From assembly GCA_023252065.1 (NCBI GenBank), contig JAHEXO010000114.1:1-6999 (forward strand): a stretch of 6,999 bases of DNA. Direction: 5' to 3'. The notes beneath the pieces are model-generated. The model worked only from the letters and a program-made list of their open reading frames with translations, made no database searches and was not told the origin of the DNA. A program made the position numbers and the translations under genes. This stretch comes from Nocardioides sp. GTDB taxonomy: Bacteria; Actinomycetota; Actinomycetes; Propionibacteriales; Nocardioidaceae. This document shows positions 1-6,265 of this stretch, piece by piece (positions within the stretch are counted from its first letter, which is position 1; each line of letters begins with the position of its first letter).

Positions 1-121
1 CGTGGTTCATGACGATCTCAGGTCGATAGTTGGACCGGAAGCCGGCGGTGAGGCGGTCGCCCACCCGCAGATCGGCCTTCGTGCCGTGGAAGAACGGCCC
101 CTCGTCCAGCAGGTCACTCAC
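1..121 (-). CDS. arr: Rifamycin ADP-ribosyltransferase Arr, N-terminal part (runs off left edge)
   Basis: Only the first 40 codons are in the window, too short to stand out as an open frame, but the protein is recognisable. After V-S-D-L-L-D-E it reads GPFFHGTKADLRVGD, then L-T-A-G-F-R-S-N-Y, and ends at I-V-M-N-H at the window edge. The G-P-F-(F/Y)-H-G-T-K-A-x-L-x-x-G-D block is the hallmark of Arr enzymes, which transfer ADP-ribose from NAD+ to the C23 hydroxyl of rifamycins and inactivate them in the cytosol. His12 in the H-G-T motif matches the conserved NAD-binding/catalytic histidine. The conserved tyrosine after the N-H pair would lie just outside the window. The GTG at 121-119 is chosen; a GTG two codons upstream (127-125) is the only alternative, because an in-frame TAG sits at 133-131. 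Neither has a good Shine-Dalgarno. The start lies 39 bases after the stop of the upstream fusion gene on the same strand. Substrate is inferred from the family. Confidence 0.82.
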   Translation of the reverse strand, partial: MSDLLDEGPFFHGTKADLRVGDRLTAGFRSNYRPEIVMNH

Positions 122-127
122 CGCCAC

Positions 128-133
128 AGGCTA
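128..133 (-). promoter_or_regulatory. Candidate -10 hexamer for leaderless arr mRNA
   Basis: On the minus strand the hexamer TAGCCT fits the actinobacterial TAnnnT -10 pattern. Its last T is seven bases upstream of position 121, so a normally spaced transcription start would fall on the G of the GTG at 121. This would explain the missing Shine-Dalgarno. No recognisable -35 is seen at the usual distance. It also contains the in-frame TAG that closes the reading frame upstream, so chance occurrence is possible. Confidence 0.3.
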
Positions 134-139
134 CGTGGA

Positions 140-150
140 CCGGACTCCGG
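140..150. promoter_or_regulatory. 11-bp palindrome upstream of arr
   Basis: CCGGACTCCGG has perfect 5-base arms around a single central base. It lies in the 39-base gap before arr, seven bases upstream of the candidate -10 hexamer, i.e. in the -10/-35 spacer of the proposed promoter. It could be a small operator, but short GC palindromes are common in this type of genome. It is too short and lacks a T-tract, so it is not a terminator. Confidence 0.2.
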
Positions 151-160
151 GTGGGGGCGT

Positions 161-1078
161 TCAGCCCTTGACGTAGGAGAGCTTCTCGCAGACCAACCCG
201 TCGCGGAACCGGAGGACGTCGGCCCCGCGGACGTGGCCCGGGGAGCCGTCGTCGTCCATCCACGAGAAGCGCCAGCGGAGCACCCCGCGGTCGCCGGCGA
301 CGAACGTCTCCTCCTCGGTGAAGGCCGGCTCACGGGTGCCGCCGAACAGCTGCTCCCACTGCCCCCGTACGTCGCTCGCTCCCTCGTGCCGGGCACCGTC
401 GGGGGCCGGCCCGGTGGCCTCGAAGACGCAGTCGTCGGTCATCAGCGCCATGATCGCCTCGGCGTCGCCGCGTCCGAAGGCGGCCGAGAACGCCGCCAGG
501 CACGCATGGTCCGGCCCCCACGCGGAGTCGCGCCCGAACGCCGCGAGCAGGTCGGCCTGCGCGCCGCCGTGCGAGATCGCGCGCGGCCCGATCGCGCCGC
601 CTCCCCGGTAGAGCGGCTCGCGATCGGCGAACCACGCGGCCACCTCGCTGACCAGGTGGGGATCGAGCCGCGGGTCGGTGCCGGTGGCGACGGCGAGGTC
701 CCAGGCGTGGATCAGGTGGTCGGCCGCGATCTGGTGGACGTACTCCTCCATCTGCTCCTCGCCGTAGGACAGGTGCACGATGCCGCCGCCGGGCAGCACC
801 TCCGCCACCGCGGTGGTGGCCTCCATCGCGGCGTCGAGCGCGCTGCGCACGGGGTCGTCGCCGAGCAGGTCGCCGTCGAGGCTGTCGCCGACGTCAGCGA
901 TGGTTCGGCCCCGCATCAGCGGGTCGGTCCAGCGGTCCTCGCCGACGACGTGGTTGACCAGGTCGCGCACCCGCCACTCGCGGCAGGGTGTCGGCGCGTC
1001 CCAGCCGTCGGGCGGCACGCCGTTGACCCGGTCGGCCCAGCACTCGACGGTGCGGTGGTAGAGCGTGTGGAGGTCCAT
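161..1078 (-). CDS. DinB/maleylpyruvate isomerase-like (TIGR03086-type) plus SnoaL-like two-domain protein
   Basis: A 305-residue protein with two recognisable parts. Residues 1 to about 180 resemble the metal-binding N-terminal domain of mycothiol-dependent maleylpyruvate isomerases and TIGR03086 proteins: W-D-A-P-T-P-C-x-E-W at 26-35, V-N-H at 41-43, and A-D-H-L-I-H-A-W-D-L-A at 119-129. His43, Asp120 and His124 are plausible metal ligands by comparison with that fold. Residues from about 190 to the end look like a SnoaL/NTF2-like alpha+beta domain, with A-F-G-R-G-D-A-E-A-I-M near 200-210, a central D-D-C-V-F-E, and the ending F-R-D-G-L-V-C-E-K-L-S-Y-V-K-G. These folds bind small molecules; the first often uses mycothiol, the low-molecular-weight thiol of actinobacteria. 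The ATG at 1078 is supported by GGGAG six bases upstream. The substrate cannot be read from sequence; thiol-dependent detoxification is only suggested by the neighbours. No membrane segment or signal peptide is visible, so it is cytosolic. Confidence 0.8.
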   Translation of the reverse strand: MDLHTLYHRTVECWADRVNGVPPDGWDAPTPCREWRVRDLVNHVVGEDRWTDPLMRGRTIADVGDSLDGDLLGDDPVRSALDAAMEATTAVAEVLPGGGIVHLSYGEEQMEEYVHQIAADHLIHAWDLAVATGTDPRLDPHLVSEVAAWFADREPLYRGGGAIGPRAISHGGAQADLLAAFGRDSAWGPDHACLAAFSAAFGRGDAEAIMALMTDDCVFEATGPAPDGARHEGASDVRGQWEQLFGGTREPAFTEEETFVAGDRGVLRWRFSWMDDDGSPGHVRGADVLRFRDGLVCEKLSYVKG

Positions 1079-1084
1079 GAGCGT

Positions 1085-1089
1085 CTCCC
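1085..1089 (-). promoter_or_regulatory. Ribosome binding site of the two-domain protein
   Basis: GGGAG on the minus strand with a six-base spacer to the ATG at 1078. It fixes the start of the protein within a much longer open frame that continues upstream. Of the three genes in the left block, this is the only one with a clear Shine-Dalgarno. Confidence 0.65.
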
Positions 1090-1191
1090 GCCGTGAGGCG
1101 GCCCCGCCCAACGGACCCGAGACGGATCGGGGCCCGGTCCATGCTCGCACCGCCGAGCCGCCGACGGAACAGTCGCCGGGATGAGACGCGC

Positions 1192-2907
1192 TCAGACCTC
1201 TTCGGCCAGCGGTGCAGTCGGCGCGGCCTCGGACCGTACGGCGGCACTCGCCGAGGTGGCGCGCAGCTCCACCTTGGGCATCAGCAGCAGGACCAGGAAC
1301 GCCAGGATCGCGACACAGCCGGCCAGCAGGAACACGGTGTCCATCGACTCCGCGAACCCGGCCTTGAACGGATGGGCGAGCGCGGGCGGCATTTGCTGGA
1401 TGATCGAGGAGTCGTTCTGCACCTGGGCCAGGACGCCCCCACCCGGGGTCGGGTGGAGGAACGCCTCGGCGACCTGGCGGTCGAGCGGGTTCGCACTCTG
1501 GGACGCCGTCTGCACGGCCTGCTGGAACGCGGGTGTCTGGGCCTCGTCGATGATCGAGCTCTTGATGTTGGCGCCGACGCTGCCGAACAGCACGGACAAG
1601 AAGATCGCCACCCCGAGGGTGCCGCCGATCTGCCGGAAGAACGTCGCCGAGGAGGTCGCGACCCCGATGTCGCGCGGAGTCACGGCCGACTGGAGGATCA
1701 GCAGGAGGGGCTGCATGCAGTTGCCGAGGCCGTAGCCGAGCCCGAACATCACCGCCATCACCAGCAGCAGGTCGGTGTCGGCAGTGATCAGCGACAGCAG
1801 GAAGAGGGCCACGCAGATCAGGACCGAGCCGCTCAGGGGGAAGGCCCGGATCCGGCCGGTGCGGGAGATGATCTGGCCGGAGATGATCGAGGCGCTCATC
1901 ATCCCGACCACCATCGGCAGCATCAGGAAGCCGGACTCCATCGGCGAGGCGCCGTGCACGATCTGCATGTAGAGCGGGATCACCATGATGCCGCCGAACA
2001 TCGCCGCGCCTACCACGACGCTGGCCACGATCCCGACGGTCACGGCGCGGCTGCGGAACATCCGGAGCGGGATCAGCGCGTTGTCGCCCATCCGCTTCTC
2101 GACGTAGACGAAGGCGCCGAGGCTGGCCGCGCCGAGGAGGTAGCAGAACATCGCGCGGCCCGACGTCCATCCCCACTCGCGGCCCTGCTCGGCGATGGTG
2201 AGCAGCGGGACCAGGCCGATCATCAGTGTGGCCGCACCCCACCAGTCGATGCGGGCGTCGCGGCGGTGGTGGCTCAGGTGCAGCGTCCGGTAGACCACGA
2301 ACAGCGCCGCGACCCCGATCGGCACGTTGACCAGGAAGACCCAGCGCCACCCGGTCACCCCGAGGATGACGGCGTGGCTGGCGAAGAAGCCGCCGATGAC
2401 CGGGCCGAGCACGCTCGACGTACCGAAGACGGCCATGAAGTAGCCGGTGTAGCGAGCCCGCTCACGCGGCGAGACGATGTCGCCGATGATCGCGAGCACC
2501 AGCGTGAAGAGGCCTCCGGCGCCGATCCCCTGCACGGCGCGGAAGGCCGCCAGCATGTACATCGACGTGGCGAACGAGCACAGGGCCGAGCCGATGATGA
2601 ACACCGAGATCGCGAACATGAACAGCTTCTTGCGGCCGTAGAGGTCGCCGAGCTTGCCGTAGATCGGGGTCGCGACCGTCGAGGTGATCAGGTACGCCGT
2701 GGTGACCCACGCCTGCACGGACAACCCGTTCAGGTCGTCGGCGATGGTCCGGATCGACGTGCTGACGATCGTCTGGTCGAGGGCGCCGAGGAACATGCCC
2801 ATCATCAGCCCGACCAGGATGGTCAGGATCTGGGCGTGGGTGTACTCGCCGGTCTCGCTGGGTGCGGGGGGTGCGGTGGGCAGGTTGCCCGAGGACTGAG
2901 TGCTCAT
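1192..2907 (-). CDS. DHA2-family (EmrB/QacA) MFS multidrug efflux transporter
   Basis: A 571-residue polytopic membrane protein of the 14-helix drug:H+ antiporter-2 family, which exports hydrophobic drugs using the proton gradient. Family motifs in order: A-L-D-Q-T-I-V-S-T at 42-50 in helix 1 (motif D1), G-K-L-G-D-L-Y-G-R-K-K at 84-94 (motif A, loop 2-3), R-A-V-Q-G-I-G-A-G-G at 123-132 (motif B, with the conserved Arg), and L-G-P-V-I-G-G at 167-173 (motif C, antiporter signature). F-F-R-Q-I-G-G-T-L-G near 423-432 is also typical of DHA2. A polar loop at about 447-518, rich in Gln, Ser and Asn, precedes the last helix, as in QacA-type pumps. The N-terminal 20 residues and C-terminal 25 are hydrophilic, Ala/Pro-rich and probably cytosolic. 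The ATG at 2907 is used; it has no clear Shine-Dalgarno. The gene begins 47 bases after the rodA stop and ends 113 bases before the next gene. Substrate unknown; export of rifamycins or related compounds is only suggested by nearby arr. Confidence 0.92.
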   Translation of the reverse strand: MSTQSSGNLPTAPPAPSETGEYTHAQILTILVGLMMGMFLGALDQTIVSTSIRTIADDLNGLSVQAWVTTAYLITSTVATPIYGKLGDLYGRKKLFMFAISVFIIGSALCSFATSMYMLAAFRAVQGIGAGGLFTLVLAIIGDIVSPRERARYTGYFMAVFGTSSVLGPVIGGFFASHAVILGVTGWRWVFLVNVPIGVAALFVVYRTLHLSHHRRDARIDWWGAATLMIGLVPLLTIAEQGREWGWTSGRAMFCYLLGAASLGAFVYVEKRMGDNALIPLRMFRSRAVTVGIVASVVVGAAMFGGIMVIPLYMQIVHGASPMESGFLMLPMVVGMMSASIISGQIISRTGRIRAFPLSGSVLICVALFLLSLITADTDLLLVMAVMFGLGYGLGNCMQPLLLILQSAVTPRDIGVATSSATFFRQIGGTLGVAIFLSVLFGSVGANIKSSIIDEAQTPAFQQAVQTASQSANPLDRQVAEAFLHPTPGGGVLAQVQNDSSIIQQMPPALAHPFKAGFAESMDTVFLLAGCVAILAFLVLLLMPKVELRATSASAAVRSEAAPTAPLAEEV

Positions 2908-2916
2908 CGAGAGCCG

Positions 2917-2922
2917 AGTCTA
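2917..2922 (-). promoter_or_regulatory. Candidate -10 hexamer for the MFS exporter (near-leaderless)
   Basis: TAGACT on the minus strand, within GATAGACT, fits the TAnnnT -10 pattern and lies in the 47-base rodA/exporter gap. Standard spacing puts the transcription start near 2910, three bases before the ATG at 2907, giving an essentially leaderless mRNA and explaining the absence of a Shine-Dalgarno. A convincing -35 is not visible at 16-18 bases; TTGACC occurs upstream but only ten bases away. Confidence 0.4.
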
Positions 2923-2924
2923 TC

Positions 2925-2939
2925 GTTGCCCCGGTCAAC
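2925..2939. promoter_or_regulatory. Imperfect 15-bp palindrome, candidate operator of the MFS exporter
   Basis: On the minus strand GTTGACCGGGGCAAC pairs at six of seven arm positions around a central G, with GTTG/CAAC outer arms and CC/GG inner arms. It ends two bases upstream of the candidate -10 hexamer, where a bound repressor would block RNA polymerase. Exporters of this family are often controlled by TetR- or MarR-type repressors at such sites, but no regulator gene is present in the window. Function is inferred from position and symmetry only. Confidence 0.3.
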
Positions 2940-2954
2940 CGTTACGGCGACGGG

Positions 2955-4121
2955 TCAGCGGGTGACGAGGTGGCGCAGCGGGCGGGCGTAGCGGGTGGGC
3001 TGTGAGGCCGTGGCCCGCAGGTGGATGTTCTGCAGGAGGCCGATCGCGAGCAGGCCGGCGAACATCGACGACCCGCCGTAGGACACGAAGGGCAGCGGTA
3101 CGCCGGTCACCGGCATGATGCCCAGGCACATCCCGATGTTCTGGAACGCCTGGAAGCCGAACCAGCAGGCGATGCCGGCGGCGGCGACGCGTCCGAACAT
3201 GTCGGTCGACATCGCCGAGATCGCGAGCGCGCGCCAGATCACCACCCCGAGCAGGGCGATCAGGACGCCGGCGCCGACCAGGCCGAGCTCCTCGCCGGCG
3301 ACGGTGAAGATGAAGTCGGTGTGCTGCTCGGGCACGAACCCGGCCCGGGTCTGCGAGCCGTGGAAGAGGCCCTGCCCGAACAGGCCGCCGTTGCCGACCG
3401 CGATCCGGGCCTGCTCGGTGTTGTAGCCGGCTCCGCGCGGGTCGAGGTCGGGGTTGGTGAACGCCAGGAACCGGTCGACCTGGTAGGGCTTGAGCAGGTG
3501 GCCGGCGAAGACCGCCACCGCGGCGGCAGCGCCACCCGCGAGCAGGAACGCCAGCCAGCGGCGAGGGGCCCCGGCCACGGCCAGGACGCCGAACACGGTG
3601 GCCGAGAGCACGAGCAGGGTGCCGAGGTCGGGCTGGAGCAGGATCAGCGCCGACGGGAGGGCCGCGATCACGAGCATGCCGACGACCTCGGCCGCGCCCA
3701 CCCGGGCACGACGACCCTCGTTGCGCTCGGCGACCAGCAGTGCCATCCCGATCACCACCGCGAGCTTGGCGAACTCGGACGGCTGGATCGACATCCCCCC
3801 GACGTCGATCCACGACCGCGAGCCGTTGATCGTCGACCCCATCACCAGCACCAGCACCAGCCCGGCGATCGACGCGAGGTAGACCAGCGGCGCCACGATC
3901 CGCACCCACCGGTGGTCGGTCGCCATCACCACGACCATCAGCACCAGCCCGAGTGCGACGTTGACCAGCTGCTTCTTCAGGTACGCCGTGGGGTCGCCGC
4001 CGGTGAGGTCGGCACGATGGGAGGTGGCCGACCAGACCAGCAGGGTGCCGAGGGCGAGCAGCCCGAGGACGGCCAGCATCAGGATCCGATCGACGCCGGG
4101 CGTCTTCAACCGACCGTTCAC
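2955..4121 (-). CDS. rodA: Peptidoglycan glycosyltransferase RodA (SEDS family)
   Basis: A 388-residue integral membrane protein of the SEDS family, close to the usual RodA length, with about ten hydrophobic segments. It polymerises lipid II into glycan strands in the elongation complex, working with PBP2. Conserved blocks: N-G-S-R-S-W-I-D-V-G at 99-108, I-Q-P-S-E-F-A-K-L at 112-120, L-Q-P-D-L-G-T at 162-168, V-G-N-G-G-L-F-G-Q-G at 242-251, P-E-Q-H-T-D-F-I-F at 264-272, G-E-E-L-G-L-V-G at 276-283 and P-L-P-F-V-S-Y-G-G-S-S at 342-352. Asp269 in H-T-D-F-I-F matches the aspartate known to be essential in RodA homologues. The GTG at 4121 overlaps the mrdA stop as GTGA and has AAAGAGG five bases upstream. 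The open frame extends further upstream but only through mrdA, so the overlap start is preferred. In Streptomyces the equivalent gene of the mre cluster is called sfr. No terminator is visible after it. Confidence 0.95.
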   Translation of the reverse strand: MNGRLKTPGVDRILMLAVLGLLALGTLLVWSATSHRADLTGGDPTAYLKKQLVNVALGLVLMVVVMATDHRWVRIVAPLVYLASIAGLVLVLVMGSTINGSRSWIDVGGMSIQPSEFAKLAVVIGMALLVAERNEGRRARVGAAEVVGMLVIAALPSALILLQPDLGTLLVLSATVFGVLAVAGAPRRWLAFLLAGGAAAAVAVFAGHLLKPYQVDRFLAFTNPDLDPRGAGYNTEQARIAVGNGGLFGQGLFHGSQTRAGFVPEQHTDFIFTVAGEELGLVGAGVLIALLGVVIWRALAISAMSTDMFGRVAAAGIACWFGFQAFQNIGMCLGIMPVTGVPLPFVSYGGSSMFAGLLAIGLLQNIHLRATASQPTRYARPLRHLVTR

Positions 4122-6265
4122 GGCAGCCTCTTTCCCATCGAGCGTGGCCGGGGCGGCAGGATCGAGCCGTCGGGCTGGAAGGACGGCAGGGCGTCGGGGG
4201 CGACCACGCCCGGCACGAGCGCGTGGCGGGTATCCATTGAGCTGCCGTGCACGCCGTACAGGGACTCCCAGATCTTGCGGACGTAGGGGCCGGAGGTGCC
4301 GGAGCCGGTGCCGCCCTGGGTGACCATCATCAGCACGACGTAGTTGTGGTCGTAGGACGCCACCCACGACGTCGACTGCTTGCCGTAGACCTCGGCCGAT
4401 CCCGTCTTGGACCGGATGTGGACCGTGTCGAGCGGGAAGCCGATCATCTTCCACGCCATGGTCCCGAACTTGGCCGTGCCCAGCAGGGCGTTGCTGATGT
4501 AGCGGATCGCGTGCGCCGGGTCGTGGACGTGGCCCTGGACCTTGGGCGGGATCCGGCGCACGACCGTGCCGTCGGGGCTGACGATCGCCTTCGCGATCCG
4601 GGGCTCGAAGAGCGTGCCCCCGTTGGACAGTGCGGCGTAGGCCCGGGCGAGCTGGAGCGGAGTGACGAGGGTGTCGCCCTGGCCGATGGCGAAGTTCACC
4701 GCGTCACCCGCGCGGTAGTAGCTGCCCTCGAGGCAGAACTCGTGGGCGAAGAGCTTCAGGTAGCCGCTGGTGCCGGCCGGTGGGTGCCGGTCGATGCGGC
4801 AGTAGTAGCCCTTCATCGACTTCCAGTAGGCGAGCTTCCACTCGCGGTCGGCGATGCGGCCGGCGGACTCCCCCGGCACGTCGATCCCGGTCGGGCGACC
4901 GAAGCCGAACGCCTTCGCCTCGCGGACCAACGGGTCGCGAGCGTGGACGTCGGTGGGGTCCTGGCCGTACTTCTGCCAGTAGTGGTAGCCGACGCGGTAG
5001 AAGAACGTGTCGCAGGAGTACTGCAGCGCCTTGGCGAAGTCGATGTAGCCGAGCGACTCGGACTCGTAGTTGTGGAACAGCCGGTTGCCCACCAGGAAGC
5101 TCGACGAGCAGTCCAGCCGGGTCGACGGCCCGAACCCGTGGTTGAAGGCCCCGACGGTCATGATCGGCTTCCACGTCGAGCCGGGAGCGAACTCGCCCTG
5201 GTAGGCACGCGCCAGCAGGGGGTCGCCGGCCTTGGCGGAGTAGAGCCGCGCCAGCTGCTTGGCGGTGATGCCGCCGACCCACTGGCCCGGGTCGTACGTC
5301 GGCTGGCTGGCCATCGCCACGACGCGCCCCGTGCGCGCCTGCAGGACGATCACGGCACCGGAGTCGGCGCGGTAGTGACGGTGGGTGACCGGGTCGTAGG
5401 TCGCGCGGGCCGTGGTGATCGCGTGGTGCAGAGCCCGCTCGGCGACGCCCTGGACGCGGGCGTCGATCGAGGTGACCAGGGTGTCGCCCGGCCGGCTACG
5501 CACCCGCCCGCTGTTGCCGAGCACCCGGCCCATCGAGTCGACCGAGACCTTCTGGTAGCCCGGCCGGCCGCGCAGGAAGCGGTCGTACTGCTGCTCGACC
5601 CCCGCGCGCCCGACCGTGCTGGCGCCGTTGAGCGAGGTGTCGCGGTCCTTCTGCGCCTGCTTCAGCTCGCCGGCCGTGATCGGGCTCAGGTAGCCGACGA
5701 CGTCGGCGAGGTTCACGCCGTAGGGGTGGGGATAGGCGCGCATGCTCTGCTGCTGGGCGAGGACGCCGGGGTAGTCCTCGGGCTGCTCGAGGATGCGCAG
5801 CGCCACCGACTGGTTGACGTCCCCGGCGACCGGCACCGGCTGGTAGGGAGACCCGTTCCAGCACCGGTCGCGCACGCTGCCCGGGTCACCACACGTGACC
5901 AGCGCCTGCTGGACGCGCTTGACCGGCATGCCCACGGCATCGGCAACCCTGTGGAGCAGCACCGAGCGGTCACGGTCGGGAAGCTTGCCGAGCAGCGTGC
6001 GGTCGACCGAGACCACCCACGCCATCCGGTTGGTGACCAGGGGTCGGCCCTGGTCGTCGACGATCAACCCGCGCGAGGGCTGCATGACGACCTCGCGCAG
6101 GGACTGCGAGGCGGCGGCAGCGTGGTAGGCGTCGCCGGAGACCACCTGGAGGTAGTAGAGCCGGGCGAAGAGCGTGGCGAACAGCGAGAACACCAGGACG
6201 CGGACCACGACCAGCCTGAGCCGCGACCGCTCCGTGGCGGGCTGCGTGGGAGCGGGAGAGGTCAT
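4118..6265 (-). CDS. mrdA: Penicillin-binding protein 2, class B elongation transpeptidase (MrdA)
   Basis: A 715-residue monofunctional D,D-transpeptidase that cross-links new peptidoglycan during elongation and partners RodA; beta-lactams acylate its serine. A short Pro/Ala-rich cytosolic tail is followed by one membrane anchor at about 17-39 (hydrophobic run ending L-Y-Y-L-Q-V-V), with no signal cleavage expected. The dimerisation (pedestal) domain spans roughly 55-255 and starts with Q-P-S-R-G-L-I-V-D-D at 62-71. The transpeptidase domain contains S-T-W-K at 363-366 (nucleophile Ser363), S-C-D at 417-419 (the SxD form usual in PBP2) and K-T-G at 620-622. The C-terminal 45 residues are Pro-rich and extend beyond the catalytic fold. 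Six cysteines lie outside the membrane: 125, 135, 386, 418, 489 and 511. The ATG at 6265 overlaps the mreD stop as ATGA; its own ribosome binding site is weak, implying translational coupling. It overlaps rodA by four bases. Somewhat longer than the E. coli protein. Confidence 0.95.
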   Translation of the reverse strand: MTSPAPTQPATERSRLRLVVVRVLVFSLFATLFARLYYLQVVSGDAYHAAAASQSLREVVMQPSRGLIVDDQGRPLVTNRMAWVVSVDRTLLGKLPDRDRSVLLHRVADAVGMPVKRVQQALVTCGDPGSVRDRCWNGSPYQPVPVAGDVNQSVALRILEQPEDYPGVLAQQQSMRAYPHPYGVNLADVVGYLSPITAGELKQAQKDRDTSLNGASTVGRAGVEQQYDRFLRGRPGYQKVSVDSMGRVLGNSGRVRSRPGDTLVTSIDARVQGVAERALHHAITTARATYDPVTHRHYRADSGAVIVLQARTGRVVAMASQPTYDPGQWVGGITAKQLARLYSAKAGDPLLARAYQGEFAPGSTWKPIMTVGAFNHGFGPSTRLDCSSSFLVGNRLFHNYESESLGYIDFAKALQYSCDTFFYRVGYHYWQKYGQDPTDVHARDPLVREAKAFGFGRPTGIDVPGESAGRIADREWKLAYWKSMKGYYCRIDRHPPAGTSGYLKLFAHEFCLEGSYYRAGDAVNFAIGQGDTLVTPLQLARAYAALSNGGTLFEPRIAKAIVSPDGTVVRRIPPKVQGHVHDPAHAIRYISNALLGTAKFGTMAWKMIGFPLDTVHIRSKTGSAEVYGKQSTSWVASYDHNYVVLMMVTQGGTGSGTSGPYVRKIWESLYGVHGSSMDTRHALVPGVVAPDALPSFQPDGSILPPRPRSMGKRLP
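4127..4133 (-). promoter_or_regulatory. Ribosome binding site of rodA, inside the end of mrdA
   Basis: AAAGAGG on the minus strand, five bases before the GTG at 4121. It decides the rodA start: the frame is open far upstream, but this site and the GTGA overlap with the mrdA stop identify the real beginning, just before the first membrane helix. Confidence 0.6.

Noticed and set aside
122..160. Rifamycin-associated inverted repeat or WhiB7-type promoter ahead of arr
   Set aside because: I looked for the longer inverted repeat known upstream of Streptomyces rifamycin-inactivating genes and for an AT-rich block near a -35. Neither is present in the 39-base gap.
1097..1131. Small hairpins in the 113-base gap between the exporter and the two-domain protein (for example CCCGA/TCGGG at 1116-1131)
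   Set aside because: Stems are about five base pairs and neither strand has a T-tract. Such GC stems are frequent by chance here, so I do not call a terminator.
1079..1350. Upstream extension of the two-domain protein frame to 2350, or a 117-residue protein at 894-1247 in another minus-strand frame
   Set aside because: Sequence similarity begins at the ATG at 1078, which has a ribosome binding site; the upstream part overlaps the exporter gene out of frame. The 117-residue frame has low-complexity Arg/Pro content and overlaps the real gene.
2462..2938. Alternative minus-strand frame of 158 residues starting before the exporter
   Set aside because: It overlaps the exporter in another frame and its Arg/Pro/His-rich translation has no recognisable fold; it is a codon-bias artefact.
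1093..2991. Very long open frames on the plus strand (2-1096, 1093-2991, 3021-4286, 4247-6424)
   Set aside because: They lie opposite clear conserved genes, and their translations are rich in Arg, Asp, His, Gln and Gly without domains or motifs. This is the expected shadow of GC-rich codon use on the other strand.
3840..3865. CCAGCA-type short tandem repeat
   Set aside because: It encodes the alternating Leu/Val stretch of a RodA membrane helix; codon bias in a hydrophobic segment explains it.
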